From NCBI RefSeq assembly GCF_042682745.1, contig NZ_JBHUIO010000009.1:248001-312000 (forward strand): a DNA stretch of 64,000 nt, read 5' to 3'. Shown here piece after piece: positions 25,979 to 33,622 of this stretch (its first letter is position 1; every line of letters starts with the position of its first letter). Origin of the DNA: Tumebacillus_A lipolyticus (GTDB lineage Bacteria; Bacillota; Bacilli; Tumebacillales; Tumebacillaceae). The notes beneath the pieces were generated by a model. That model was given only the letters and a program-made list of their open reading frames with translations. It was not told the origin of the DNA and ran no database searches. The position numbers were made by a program, and so were the translations under genes.

Positions 25979-26551
25979 CTAAGTCAATTGTACCAGCAAC
26001 CGCTCGATTCGTACACGCACCTCGTCTGGCAGAACGCCTTGCAGAGCCCGATACAACAGGTCAGGTCGCGCAAGCCCACTTTTTTGAAAGTGCGATTCGA
26101 TCAGTTCTGCCCGTTGCGCTTTCTGCGGATAGAGCTGATAGGTCACATACCAGTCCTCAAGCGAAGACAGTGGAATCTCCAGATCGCCGAGCGCTACAGT
26201 TCCTGAGATCGAATCTGTATCGAACACCTGCTCGTACACGCCTTGCAAGTGCTCGATTCGGTAGCCAGCGATCAGATCGACGTCCACCCCTGACAGGCGA
26301 TGCTGTGAAAAGTGTCGAGAACAGAACGGCGCCTTCGCTTGGCTCACTTCGCCAACTCCCAGCTCCCGCATCAGGCGCAGAGCACGCTCTGCCGATCGCA
26401 TGGAGACGAGCAGATCCAAGTCGCGAGCCGAATCGACGATCTTATGCGCGAGGAGCAGGCGTGAACCGCCTACTCCCCATGTGATCCCCGCCTCTGTGAA
26501 AGCGGAAGCGATCTGAAACAGCGCTCGATCTAGGCTGTTGTTCAGCATCAT
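25979..26551 (-). CDS. Nucleotidyltransferase-fold protein
   Basis: A 190-residue protein with the minimal nucleotidyltransferase core: WGVGGSRLLL, then SARDLDLLVS (the DxD pair, near residue 45) and a third acidic strand VDVDLIAG near 95. This arrangement is found in MNT/KNTase and streptomycin adenylyltransferase-like proteins. The rest is helical with no second known domain. The start ATG overlaps the dxr stop (ATGATGA), so it is translated with dxr. The substrate is unknown. It occupies the place where rseP usually follows dxr. Confidence 0.7.
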   Translation of the reverse strand: MMLNNSLDRALFQIASAFTEAGITWGVGGSRLLLAHKIVDSARDLDLLVSMRSAERALRLMRELGVGEVSQAKAPFCSRHFSQHRLSGVDVDLIAGYRIEHLQGVYEQVFDTDSISGTVALGDLEIPLSSLEDWYVTYQLYPQKAQRAELIESHFQKSGLARPDLLYRALQGVLPDEVRVRIERLLVQLT

Positions 26552-27711
26552 CTCATCTCCAGCGCCCGAATCACTTCACGCGCCGTCTCGCGCGCCCATG
26601 CGTCCGCTTCCAACACCTGGTCGAGGCTCGGGTAGGAGGTCAGCTTGTGGCGATCCATCACGCGCTCAACCGTCTTCTCGATATCGAGAAACCCGATCTT
26701 TCCTGCGCGAAACATCTCGTTTGCCACCTCGTTGGCCGCATTGAGGACCGTTGGCATCGAGCCGCCAGCTCGCCCCGCTTCGAAGCATATCCGCAAAAGG
26801 GGGAAGCGATCAAAGTCAGGTTCCACAAAGTGTAGCTTTCCAACTTCTAGCAGCCGAAGTCGCTTATATTGCCCGGGCAATCGATGCGGATACCCGAGCG
26901 CATATTGAATGGGGATGCGCATGTCGGGCGAGCCGAGCTGCGCCATCACCGAGCCGTCGACAAACTCAACCAGCGAGTGGATGATGCTCTCAGGATGAAC
27001 CAACACGTCGATTCGCTCATACGGCATATCGAACAGCCAATGCGCCTCGATCACTTCCAACCCTTTGTTCATCAGAGTCGCTGAGTCGATGGTGATCTTG
27101 GCACCCATCGCCCAGTTCGGATGATTTAAAGCTCCTGCTACCGTTGCGACCGCCATCTCCTCGCGCGTCTTGTCGCGGAACGATCCGCCAGAAGCGGTGA
27201 TCAGCAAGCGGTCGACATCGACGGAGCGCTCACGGTGCAAGCATTGGTAGATCGCCGAATGCTCGCTATCGACCGGCAGGATATGGCATCCTTTCGAACG
27301 CGCGAGATCCATGACCAGATGGCCGGCAGCGACCAGCGTCTCTTTGTTTGCTAGCGCGATATGCTTGCCCGCTTCCAGCGCTTTTATCGTCGGCAACAGT
27401 CCGACCGCACCAACCACCGCCGTCACCACGATCTCCACATCAGGATGGGTGGCAGCGGCGATCAAGCCTTCTTGGCCGACCATCACATTCACGCGATCGC
27501 CAAAGCGATCGCGCACAAGAGCACGTCCAGCCTCGTCTGCGACGCTGACCAGCTCTGGATTAAACTGTTCGATCTGCTCGATCAGCAGATCGGTGTTGCG
27601 CCCTGCTGCCAAACATGCGACCCGAAACTCTTCCGGGTGCGCTGCGACAACCTCTAAAGTCATCGTGCCGACCGAACCGGTCGAACCTAACAATGATATC
27701 TTTCGAGACAT
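26548..27711 (-). CDS. dxr: 1-deoxy-D-xylulose 5-phosphate reductoisomerase
   Basis: The 387-residue enzyme of the MEP pathway converts DXP to MEP with NADPH. The N-terminal GSTGSVGTMTLEVV binds NADPH. The catalytic region has LPVDSEHSAIYQCL and the ASGGSFRD loop, and the helical C-terminus has SYPSLDQVLEADAWAR. It lies between cdsA and the nucleotidyltransferase-like gene. Confidence 0.97.
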   Translation of the reverse strand: MSRKISLLGSTGSVGTMTLEVVAAHPEEFRVACLAAGRNTDLLIEQIEQFNPELVSVADEAGRALVRDRFGDRVNVMVGQEGLIAAATHPDVEIVVTAVVGAVGLLPTIKALEAGKHIALANKETLVAAGHLVMDLARSKGCHILPVDSEHSAIYQCLHRERSVDVDRLLITASGGSFRDKTREEMAVATVAGALNHPNWAMGAKITIDSATLMNKGLEVIEAHWLFDMPYERIDVLVHPESIIHSLVEFVDGSVMAQLGSPDMRIPIQYALGYPHRLPGQYKRLRLLEVGKLHFVEPDFDRFPLLRICFEAGRAGGSMPTVLNAANEVANEMFRAGKIGFLDIEKTVERVMDRHKLTSYPSLDQVLEADAWARETAREVIRALEMR

Positions 27712-27743
27712 TCAGTCACCTCAGATCTGGTGCATTCCCGCTA

Positions 27744-28553
27744 CTATATGATCCCAAGCATCCAGTAATACGCCAGGGGAGCGCTGAAGATCAGCGAGTC
27801 AAACCGATCGAGCACGCCGCCATGACCTGGCAAGAGCGTCCCAGAATCTTTGACGTCAAGCGATCGCTTCAAACCCGATTCGACAAAGTCCCCTAGCTGT
27901 CCAACAACAGAAAGCACAGCAGACATCAACAGCCACGGCCAGAGCGGCAGTTCGTACATCGCGGCAAACACGATGCCGACGAGCATCGCACCAACCACGC
28001 CGCCGACCGAACCAGACACCGTCTTGTTCGGTGAGATGGCCGGCCAGATCTTCGGTCCTTTCAGCGCGCGCCCGACAAAATAGGCGAACGAATCGCTCGA
28101 CCACATCAAAAGCAACAGGAACAGGAAGTAGCGCAGACCAAGCCCGTCGTCGATGCGCAACATGATCGCGCATTGAAACGCGAGGCCGACATAAAGCGTC
28201 CCCGCAAACAGATAGGTCATATCTTGAAAGGTGTAGCGATTCCTGCTCACCACACTGATCGTCAGAAAGCTGAACAGGACGAGGATGAGCCAAAAAATCG
28301 AAATCGAGTCGGGGGCCGCAGAAAGCGCCCATGACTCGCGCCATAGCGGGTGTGTGGCCAGGCCAAGCGTCACGAGGTATCCAAGCAAGGCCGGGGCGGA
28401 AAACGTGCCAAAACCGCGCATTTTCACCAGCTCGCGAAATGCCAAGCCGGCGAGCAGCGCAAGAACTAACTGAAACGGCACTCCGCCATACCAGACAATG
28501 CCTAAGAGTAGGGTCCCACCGATCACGCCGGTCAGGACTCGTTGGTATAACAT
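27744..28553 (-). CDS. cdsA: Phosphatidate cytidylyltransferase
   Basis: The 269-residue multi-pass membrane enzyme makes CDP-diacylglycerol. It has about eight hydrophobic segments. The conserved cytosolic motif WSSDSFAYFVGRALKG and the C-terminal signature LKRSLDVKDSG...LPGHGGVLDRFDS are both present. ATG 28553 follows GGAGGA. It lies 12 bases downstream of uppS. Confidence 0.96.
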   Translation of the reverse strand: MLYQRVLTGVIGGTLLLGIVWYGGVPFQLVLALLAGLAFRELVKMRGFGTFSAPALLGYLVTLGLATHPLWRESWALSAAPDSISIFWLILVLFSFLTISVVSRNRYTFQDMTYLFAGTLYVGLAFQCAIMLRIDDGLGLRYFLFLLLLMWSSDSFAYFVGRALKGPKIWPAISPNKTVSGSVGGVVGAMLVGIVFAAMYELPLWPWLLMSAVLSVVGQLGDFVESGLKRSLDVKDSGTLLPGHGGVLDRFDSLIFSAPLAYYWMLGII

Positions 28554-28565
28554 GAGCTTCCTCCT

Positions 28566-29339
28566 CTATTTGAGTCCACCGAACCGCCGACCCCGCCCTT
28601 GAAACTCGCGGATCGCATGGAAGAAATCTTCCCGTTTAAAGTCGGGCCAAAACATGTCGGTAAACCAAAACTCTGTGTAGGCCGACTGCCAGAGCAGAAA
28701 GTTTGACAAGCGCACTTCTCCCGATGTGCGAATCAACAGGTCAGGATCGGGAAGCCCGTCGGTCAACAGCGAGCGCTCCATCACCTGCTCGTCGATCTCG
28801 TCCACCGCAAGCGTGCCGTCCACCACATCTTGCGCAATCTTTTTCACAGCGTGAAGTATCTCAGAACGACTGCCATAGTTGAGCGCGATGTTCAAGATCA
28901 GACCGGTGTTGTCCTTCGTCTTTCGCTCCGCATCCTGCACTACTTTCCGAGTGTGCTCAGGAAGTCGATCGATGTAGCCGAGAATGCGAATCTGGCAGTT
29001 TCTTTTCATCAGCGTTTCCAGTTCTAAGCGCAAAAACTCTTCTGGCAACCGCATCAAGAAATCGACCTCATCGGTGGGTCGCTTCCAGTTTTCTGTTGAG
29101 AACGCATATAGTGTCAAGACCTTGACCCCGATGTCGTCAGCAGCTGTGGTGATCTCTTTTACAGCCTGCATCCCCGCTCGGTGGCCGGCGATGCGCGGCA
29201 AGCCACGCCTTTTGGCCCAACGTCCGTTCCCATCCATGATGATGGCTACGTGGTTTGGCACGCTGTCCATAACGATCCCATGTTCATCTTTCATTTCTGT
29301 CGGCGCTTTCTGAAAAAAGCGAATGAGTCGTCGTAGCAT
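28566..29339 (-). CDS. uppS: Undecaprenyl diphosphate synthase (cis-prenyltransferase)
   Basis: The 257-residue enzyme makes the C55 lipid carrier for peptidoglycan and teichoic acids. Motifs: IIMDGNGRWAKRRGLPR (catalytic Asp), LYAFSTENWKRP, LNYGSRSEI and LLIRTSGEVRLSNF. The ATG at 29339 gives a normal length with about 20 residues before the core; its ribosome site GGGGGA is moderate. It follows a terminator-like hairpin after frr. Confidence 0.96.
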   Translation of the reverse strand: MLRRLIRFFQKAPTEMKDEHGIVMDSVPNHVAIIMDGNGRWAKRRGLPRIAGHRAGMQAVKEITTAADDIGVKVLTLYAFSTENWKRPTDEVDFLMRLPEEFLRLELETLMKRNCQIRILGYIDRLPEHTRKVVQDAERKTKDNTGLILNIALNYGSRSEILHAVKKIAQDVVDGTLAVDEIDEQVMERSLLTDGLPDPDLLIRTSGEVRLSNFLLWQSAYTEFWFTDMFWPDFKREDFFHAIREFQGRGRRFGGLK

Positions 29340-29365
29340 ACAGGATGTCCCCCACGTCAAAAATA

Positions 29366-29386
29366 CCCCCCTCTTGCCAAGGGGGG
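29366..29386 (-). terminator. Terminator-like hairpin between frr and uppS
   Basis: A C6/G6 stem with a 9-base loop is followed on the minus strand by TATTTTT. It lies just past the frr stop. The simple stem suggests partial termination. Confidence 0.6.
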
Positions 29387-29394
29387 CGACGGTT

Positions 29395-29952
29395 TTATAC
29401 TTCCATGATTTCCTGCTCTTTCGATGCAAGCAACTTGTCAATTTCCCCGATGTAACGATCTGTTTCCTTCTGGACTTTCTCCTGCGTGCGACGGCTCTCA
29501 TCTTCGGAGATGTCGCCGCTTTTCTCCAGCTTCTTCAGTTCGTCATTTATGTCGCGGCGAATGTTGCGGATCGCAACGCGCCCTTCTTCTGACATCTTCT
29601 TCACTTGCTTAACCAAGTCAAGTCGACGCTGCTCGGTCAACTGCGGAATCGCGATGCGGATCACCGATCCATCATTGGTCGGAGTCAACCCCAGATCAGC
29701 CTTGGTGATCGCTTTTTCGATGTCTGACAACGTTCCTTTGTCCCACGGCTGGATAACCAGCATGCGCGGCTCCGGTGCAGAAACGTTTGCTACCTGGTTG
29801 ATCGGCATTACGCTGCCGTAATATTCGACTTGTACACGGTCCAAAAGCGCCGGCGTAGCACGGCCGGCACGCACGGTCGCAAACTCGCGCTTGACGCTCC
29901 CGATCCCTTTTTCCATGCGATCATTCATGCTTTTCAACAATTCATTGACCAT
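29395..29952 (-). CDS. frr: Ribosome recycling factor
   Basis: The 185-residue RRF splits post-termination ribosomes with EF-G. It has RAGRATPALLDRVQVEYYG and INQVANVSAPEPRMLVIQPWDK, followed by the long helical-bundle C-terminus with RNIRRDINDELKKLEK. The length matches the family exactly. The ATG at 29952 lies 7 bases after the pyrH stop, behind GAGGGG. Confidence 0.98.
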   Translation of the reverse strand: MVNELLKSMNDRMEKGIGSVKREFATVRAGRATPALLDRVQVEYYGSVMPINQVANVSAPEPRMLVIQPWDKGTLSDIEKAITKADLGLTPTNDGSVIRIAIPQLTEQRRLDLVKQVKKMSEEGRVAIRNIRRDINDELKKLEKSGDISEDESRRTQEKVQKETDRYIGEIDKLLASKEQEIMEV

Positions 29953-29959
29953 CTACTAT

Positions 29960-30679
29960 TCACCCCTCAACAATTGTTCCGATCTCTTCGCCGAGGATCG
30001 CTCGTTTGATATTGCCTTCTTCCGATAGGTTGAACACAACGATCGGAATCTTGTTATCCATACACAGTGTGATCGCCGTCGTGTCCATGACACCGAGCCC
30101 TTTGTTCAGCACATCCATATAGGTGAGCTTTTGAAACTTAGACGCGGTCGCCACTTTTTTCGGGTCAGCATCATATACGCCATCCACATTGTTTTTCGCC
30201 ATGAGGATGACTTCTGCTTCGATCTCCGCAGCCCGCAGCGCTGCTGTTGTGTCTGTTGAGAAATAAGGGTTGCCTGTACCAGCAGCAAAAATGACGACAC
30301 GATTTTTTTCTAAGTGCCGGATCGCCCGGCGTCTTATGTATGGTTCAGCCACTTGACGCATTTCAATGGATGTCTGTACACGTGTGTCCACACCGACGTT
30401 TTCGAGTGCATCTTGCAGGGCGAGCGCATTGAGCACAGTCGCCAGCATCCCCATGTAGTCTGCCGTCGCACGATCCATACCTTGCTTGCTTCCAGCGACG
30501 CCACGCCAAATGTTGCCACCGCCTACAACGACCGCTACCTGTGCACCCAGTTCGACAATATCGCGAATCTGATGAGCTACCGAGGAGATGACGCCTGCTG
30601 TGATCCCATATCCGGCCTCACCAGCAAGTGCCTCACCGCTTAATTTGAGAATGACACGCTTATATTTTGGCAGAAGCAT
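29960..30679 (-). CDS. pyrH: UMP kinase
   Basis: The 239-residue amino acid kinase-fold enzyme phosphorylates UMP to UDP. Motifs: ILKLSGEALAGE, VVVGGGNIWRG, FAAGTGNPYFSTDT and the DGVYDADPKK segment. Position between tsf and frr is the universal Firmicute order. The ATG at 30679 follows TTGGAGGA. Confidence 0.98.
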   Translation of the reverse strand: MLLPKYKRVILKLSGEALAGEAGYGITAGVISSVAHQIRDIVELGAQVAVVVGGGNIWRGVAGSKQGMDRATADYMGMLATVLNALALQDALENVGVDTRVQTSIEMRQVAEPYIRRRAIRHLEKNRVVIFAAGTGNPYFSTDTTAALRAAEIEAEVILMAKNNVDGVYDADPKKVATASKFQKLTYMDVLNKGLGVMDTTAITLCMDNKIPIVVFNLSEEGNIKRAILGEEIGTIVEG

Positions 30680-30743
30680 TGCCTATCCTCCAATACAGTA
30701 GTTTCTACGTGATGTATCCATTTCCTGCCTTGGCTTGAAAAAA

Positions 30744-30764
30744 GGGAACACGGAAAGTGTTCCC
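30744..30764 (-). terminator. Intrinsic terminator after tsf
   Basis: An 8-bp perfect stem (GGGAACAC / GTGTTCCC) with a 5-base loop is followed on the minus strand by six T. It lies 23 bases past the tsf stop. Confidence 0.85.
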
Positions 30765-30787
30765 TTCGGTCGCCCTAAAATTGCACC

Positions 30788-31438
30788 TTACTTCTTCACT
30801 TGGCTCATAACTTCTTCTACGAAGTTATCAACCTTCTTCTCAAGACCTTCACCCATCTCCCAGCGAACGAAGCGGCGGATGTTGATGTTCTCACCGATTT
30901 TGGAGATCTTTTCTTTTACGATCGTCTCGATCGTCTTATCCGGATCTTTGACGAACTCTTGCTCAAGCAGGCAGTTCTCTTTGAAGTACTTTTGAACGCG
31001 GCCTTCGACCATCTTGTCAACGATGTTCGCCGGCTTGCCTTCGTTGAGAGCTTGTGCGCGCAGAATTTCTTTCTCGTGCTCGATCACTTCTGGCGAAACT
31101 TCTTCGCGGGACAGATATGTAGGCTTCGCAGCCGCGATGTGCATCGCGATGTCGCGCACGAAGGATTTGAAGTCTTCGTTTTTCGCTACAAAGTCAGTTT
31201 CGCAGTTGATCTCAAGCAGTACGCCGATCTTGCCGCCAGCGTGGATGTAAGATTCCACGAGGCCTTCCGCAGCGATCCGGCCAGATTTTTTCGCAGCTGC
31301 TGCCAGACCTTTTTCACGCAGGAAGTCGATCGCTTTTTCCATATCTCCGTTGGTTTCAACAAGAGCTTTTTTACAGTCCATCATGCCTGCGCCAGTTTTT
31401 TCGCGCAATTCTTTTACGAGGTTTGCAGAAATGGTCAT
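30788..31438 (-). CDS. tsf: Translation elongation factor Ts (short form)
   Basis: The 216-residue nucleotide exchange factor for EF-Tu. The N-terminal UBA-like domain (LVKELREKTGAGMMDCKKAL) is followed by the core with INCETDFVAKNEDF. It is shorter than B. subtilis EF-Ts (293) because only one core subdomain is present, as in several thermophilic and clostridial lineages. The ATG at 31438 follows GGAGGGA. A terminator-like hairpin separates it from rpsB. Confidence 0.96.
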   Translation of the reverse strand: MTISANLVKELREKTGAGMMDCKKALVETNGDMEKAIDFLREKGLAAAAKKSGRIAAEGLVESYIHAGGKIGVLLEINCETDFVAKNEDFKSFVRDIAMHIAAAKPTYLSREEVSPEVIEHEKEILRAQALNEGKPANIVDKMVEGRVQKYFKENCLLEQEFVKDPDKTIETIVKEKISKIGENINIRRFVRWEMGEGLEKKVDNFVEEVMSQVKK

Positions 31439-31507
31439 GTCATTTCCCTCCTTGATTGTATCATACCCATGATTAGAAGAGTGTTTTCCTAAATCGAGTA
31501 GGTAAAA

Positions 31508-31542
31508 AGGGTGGTTAGGGCAAAACACCCTAAGGCCACCCT
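31508..31542 (-). terminator. Terminator or attenuator between rpsB and tsf
   Basis: A long stem (AGGGTGGTTAGGG pairing with CCCTAA..CCACCCT, 2-base bulge) has a 7-base loop and is followed on the minus strand by five T. It lies between two genes normally co-transcribed, so it probably tunes the rpsB:tsf ratio. Confidence 0.8.
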
Positions 31543-31550
31543 CTCAAAGA

Positions 31551-32252
31551 CTACTCGTTGATGTTATCTTCGCCTTGACGACCTTCCAGGATCGCGTCAG
31601 CAATCTTGCCGGTGAGCAGTTTCACCGCGCGGATTGCATCGTCGTTGCCCGGAATTACGTAGTCGATCTCGTCCGGATCGCAGTTGGTGTCAACGATCGC
31701 AACGATCGGGATGCCCAGTTTGCGCGCTTCAGCAACCGCGATGCGCTCTTTGCGCGGGTCGATGATGAACAGCGCGCCCGGGAGACCCTTCATGTCCTTG
31801 ATACCGCCCAAGAACTTCTCAAGACGCTCCATTTCCTTCTTCAGAATGATAACTTCTTTCTTCGGAAGTACTTCAAAAGTGCCGTCTTGCTCCATTTGCT
31901 CAAGCTTTTTCAGACGGTTGATACGCTTTTGAATGGTGGAGAAGTTGGTCAGCGTGCCGCCCAGCCAACGTTGGTTCACGAAGAACTGGCCTGCGCGCTC
32001 CGCTTCTTCCTTCACAGAGTCTTGAGCTTGCTTCTTGGTGCCGACAAAGAGAAGGTCTTTGCCCTCAGCAGCCAGATCGCGTACAAAGTTGTACGCTTCT
32101 TCAACCTTCTTTACAGTCTTTTGAAGGTCGATGATGTAGATGCCGTTACGTTCGGTGAAGATGTAGCGAGACATTTTCGGGTTCCAACGACGGGTCTGAT
32201 GACCGAAGTGGACGCCTGCCTCAAGCAGTTGCTTCATGCTGATGATCGCCAT
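31551..32252 (-). CDS. rpsB: 30S ribosomal protein S2
   Basis: The 233-residue S2 has MKQLLEAGVHFGHQTRRWNPKM, then FVGTKKQAQDSV, RWLGGTLTNF and IPIVAIVDTNCDPD. The ATG at 32252 follows GAGGAGG; the longer in-frame frame into the leader is not protein-like. It is preceded by a good promoter and a structured leader of about 120 bases. Confidence 0.98.
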   Translation of the reverse strand: MAIISMKQLLEAGVHFGHQTRRWNPKMSRYIFTERNGIYIIDLQKTVKKVEEAYNFVRDLAAEGKDLLFVGTKKQAQDSVKEEAERAGQFFVNQRWLGGTLTNFSTIQKRINRLKKLEQMEQDGTFEVLPKKEVIILKKEMERLEKFLGGIKDMKGLPGALFIIDPRKERIAVAEARKLGIPIVAIVDTNCDPDEIDYVIPGNDDAIRAVKLLTGKIADAILEGRQGEDNINE

Positions 32253-32379
32253 GATCGTCAGCCTCCTCTCAAAATGGTTTTTTCCTCCGCCGCCGTCAAT
32301 CCGTTTCGACACTCACCCCGCGGGCCAGCACCTTCGAAACAGTCAGGCAGACGTGTGTTGTGTTTTCACACCGAGAATT
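32253..32379 (-). promoter_or_regulatory. rpsB 5' leader with a strong stem
   Basis: The predicted leader carries a perfect GTTTCGA / TCGAAAC stem (32303-32309 with 32334-32340) enclosing a GC-rich loop with CCCGCGGG. E. coli rpsB-tsf is autoregulated by S2 through its leader. Whether this unrelated-looking stem does the same here is inference. Confidence 0.4.
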
Positions 32380-32408
32380 AATATAGCACACGTTACATTC
32401 ATGTGCAA
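32380..32408 (-). promoter_or_regulatory. Sigma-A promoter of rpsB
   Basis: On the minus strand: -35 TTGCAC (32408-32403), 17-base spacer, -10 TATATT (32385-32380). The spacing is ideal and the boxes fit 4 and 5 of 6. It drives rpsB with a leader of about 120 bases. Confidence 0.75.
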
Positions 32409-32499
32409 GAGATTCCAGCCATTTCGCTAATGTCTTGGCGATTTTTTTGCTCGGATCGCACGCTCTCGATCGACGTTGCAGGCAACGACCCACCAACAT

Positions 32500-32541
32500 A
32501 AAAATAGGCTGAGCGAATTCGAATTCGCTCAGCCTATTTTT
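32500..32541. terminator. Perfect 42-bp palindrome, bidirectional-type terminator ending the fla/che operon
   Basis: The two 21-base arms (AAAAATAGGCTGAGCGAATTC and its exact complement) meet with no spacer, giving GAATTCGAATTC at the centre. The A5/T5 ends provide a U tract in either direction. It lies 17 bases past the stop of the last operon gene and before the rpsB promoter. Confidence 0.88.
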
Positions 32542-32558
32542 ACATAACAAAATCCGCC

Positions 32559-33047
32559 TCAGTTTGAAGGCGGTGTCGCAATCGCTTTTAGCACATCTTT
32601 CGGGTTGGAGTTTTTCTTCAATTCATATGCGCCGGAGCGAATCGGATTGGACCATTCTCCGCGGGAAGCGATAAACCCATTGCCATCTGAGATCACGCCT
32701 GCCGCCTGCAGAAGGATGGCGACATCTGTCGTGCCCATGCCTGGCTGAATATAGACGAACACGCTGTCAGAAGCGCCCTGTTGCGCCTGCGCTTCCTTCT
32801 GCTGTGCTGCCTGCTGCTGCGCTCCTTTTTCCTCTGCCGATGTGAGCTGTTGCTGGTACTCCTCTTTCTTCAGCACGACCAGCCCTGCTTGTTCGGCCTC
32901 CGCTCGCCAATCTGAGCTTGGCGGCGCTTGCACCGTCTGCTGCGAGCCTGCTGCCTGATCGGCCAGCCATTCACCGCCCGCGCCGATGATCAGCGTGGCT
33001 GCGATCATGCCGGTGCCCAGACCGAGAAAGAACTTCCGAGCGTCCAT
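32559..33047 (-). CDS. Small membrane-anchored MltG/YceG-like protein
   Basis: A 162-residue protein with an N-terminal transmembrane segment (about 7-24), a Gln/Ala/Glu-rich coiled linker (about 58-92), and a C-terminal domain starting VYIQPGMGTTDVAILLQAAGVI. That domain resembles the small LysM-like subdomain at the front of MltG endolytic transglycosylases. The catalytic YceG domain is absent, so it cannot be a transglycosylase by itself. The ATG overlaps the swrB-like stop by 1 base (TGATG). It is the last gene of the fla/che operon. Confidence 0.7.
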   Translation of the reverse strand: MDARKFFLGLGTGMIAATLIIGAGGEWLADQAAGSQQTVQAPPSSDWRAEAEQAGLVVLKKEEYQQQLTSAEEKGAQQQAAQQKEAQAQQGASDSVFVYIQPGMGTTDVAILLQAAGVISDGNGFIASRGEWSNPIRSGAYELKKNSNPKDVLKAIATPPSN

Positions 33048-33601
33048 CAGTCTTCACCCCGCTTGGCGAGCTCGATGACGAGCATGATCTCCCCGATTCC
33101 GATCCCCGTCTCCCTCGCGATCTGTTCAGGAGTATAGCCATGTCGCGCGAAATCGAGCACAGGAGCATATTTATCATTCGCTGTGAAAGCCGGTCGCTCT
33201 TGGCCTTCTGTGCGCGACGACGATGTCGCAGCCAAGGGGGGAACAACAGCTTGCAAGTGCGGAACTCCCTGCGCAGGCACCGCTTTAGCGCCAGCCGATG
33301 CTGCGAGCATCGCCTCCAGCTCTTCTACGCGAGCTTCCAAGCTGCGAATCGAATCCTCTCGCTCAGCCGCCCGCTGTTTTTGTTCGATCGAAAGCTGTGT
33401 GAATTTCTCCAGCAGTGTATGATGGTCACGCTCAAGATCGTTCATGAAGCTTTCGATCAGCTCTTTCATTTCCTGATCAGCCACGACTTGCGAGTTCGCA
33501 GGCGGCTGCGTTTGCGGAAGCGGCATTTGTTTGGTGCGGGTGAGCGCGAATAAGACGAGCGCGACGCCGATCAGTGCTACGTAAAGATAGAGTTGATTCA
33601 T
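33047..33601 (-). CDS. swrB: SwrB-like flagellar-operon membrane protein (DUF6115-like)
   Basis: A 184-residue protein with an N-terminal transmembrane helix (about 5-22), a coiled-coil (about 45-98), a Pro/Ala linker and a C-terminal helix-turn-helix-like segment (ARHGYTPEQIARETGIGIGE). This architecture and the place after sigD and before rpsB match B. subtilis SwrB, which promotes assembly of the flagellar export apparatus. Overall similarity is in layout more than sequence, so the symbol is tentative. Confidence 0.7.
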   Translation of the reverse strand: MNQLYLYVALIGVALVLFALTRTKQMPLPQTQPPANSQVVADQEMKELIESFMNDLERDHHTLLEKFTQLSIEQKQRAAEREDSIRSLEARVEELEAMLAASAGAKAVPAQGVPHLQAVVPPLAATSSSRTEGQERPAFTANDKYAPVLDFARHGYTPEQIARETGIGIGEIMLVIELAKRGED

Positions 33602-33622
33602 CAGGTACCGTCCTCGCTCTCC

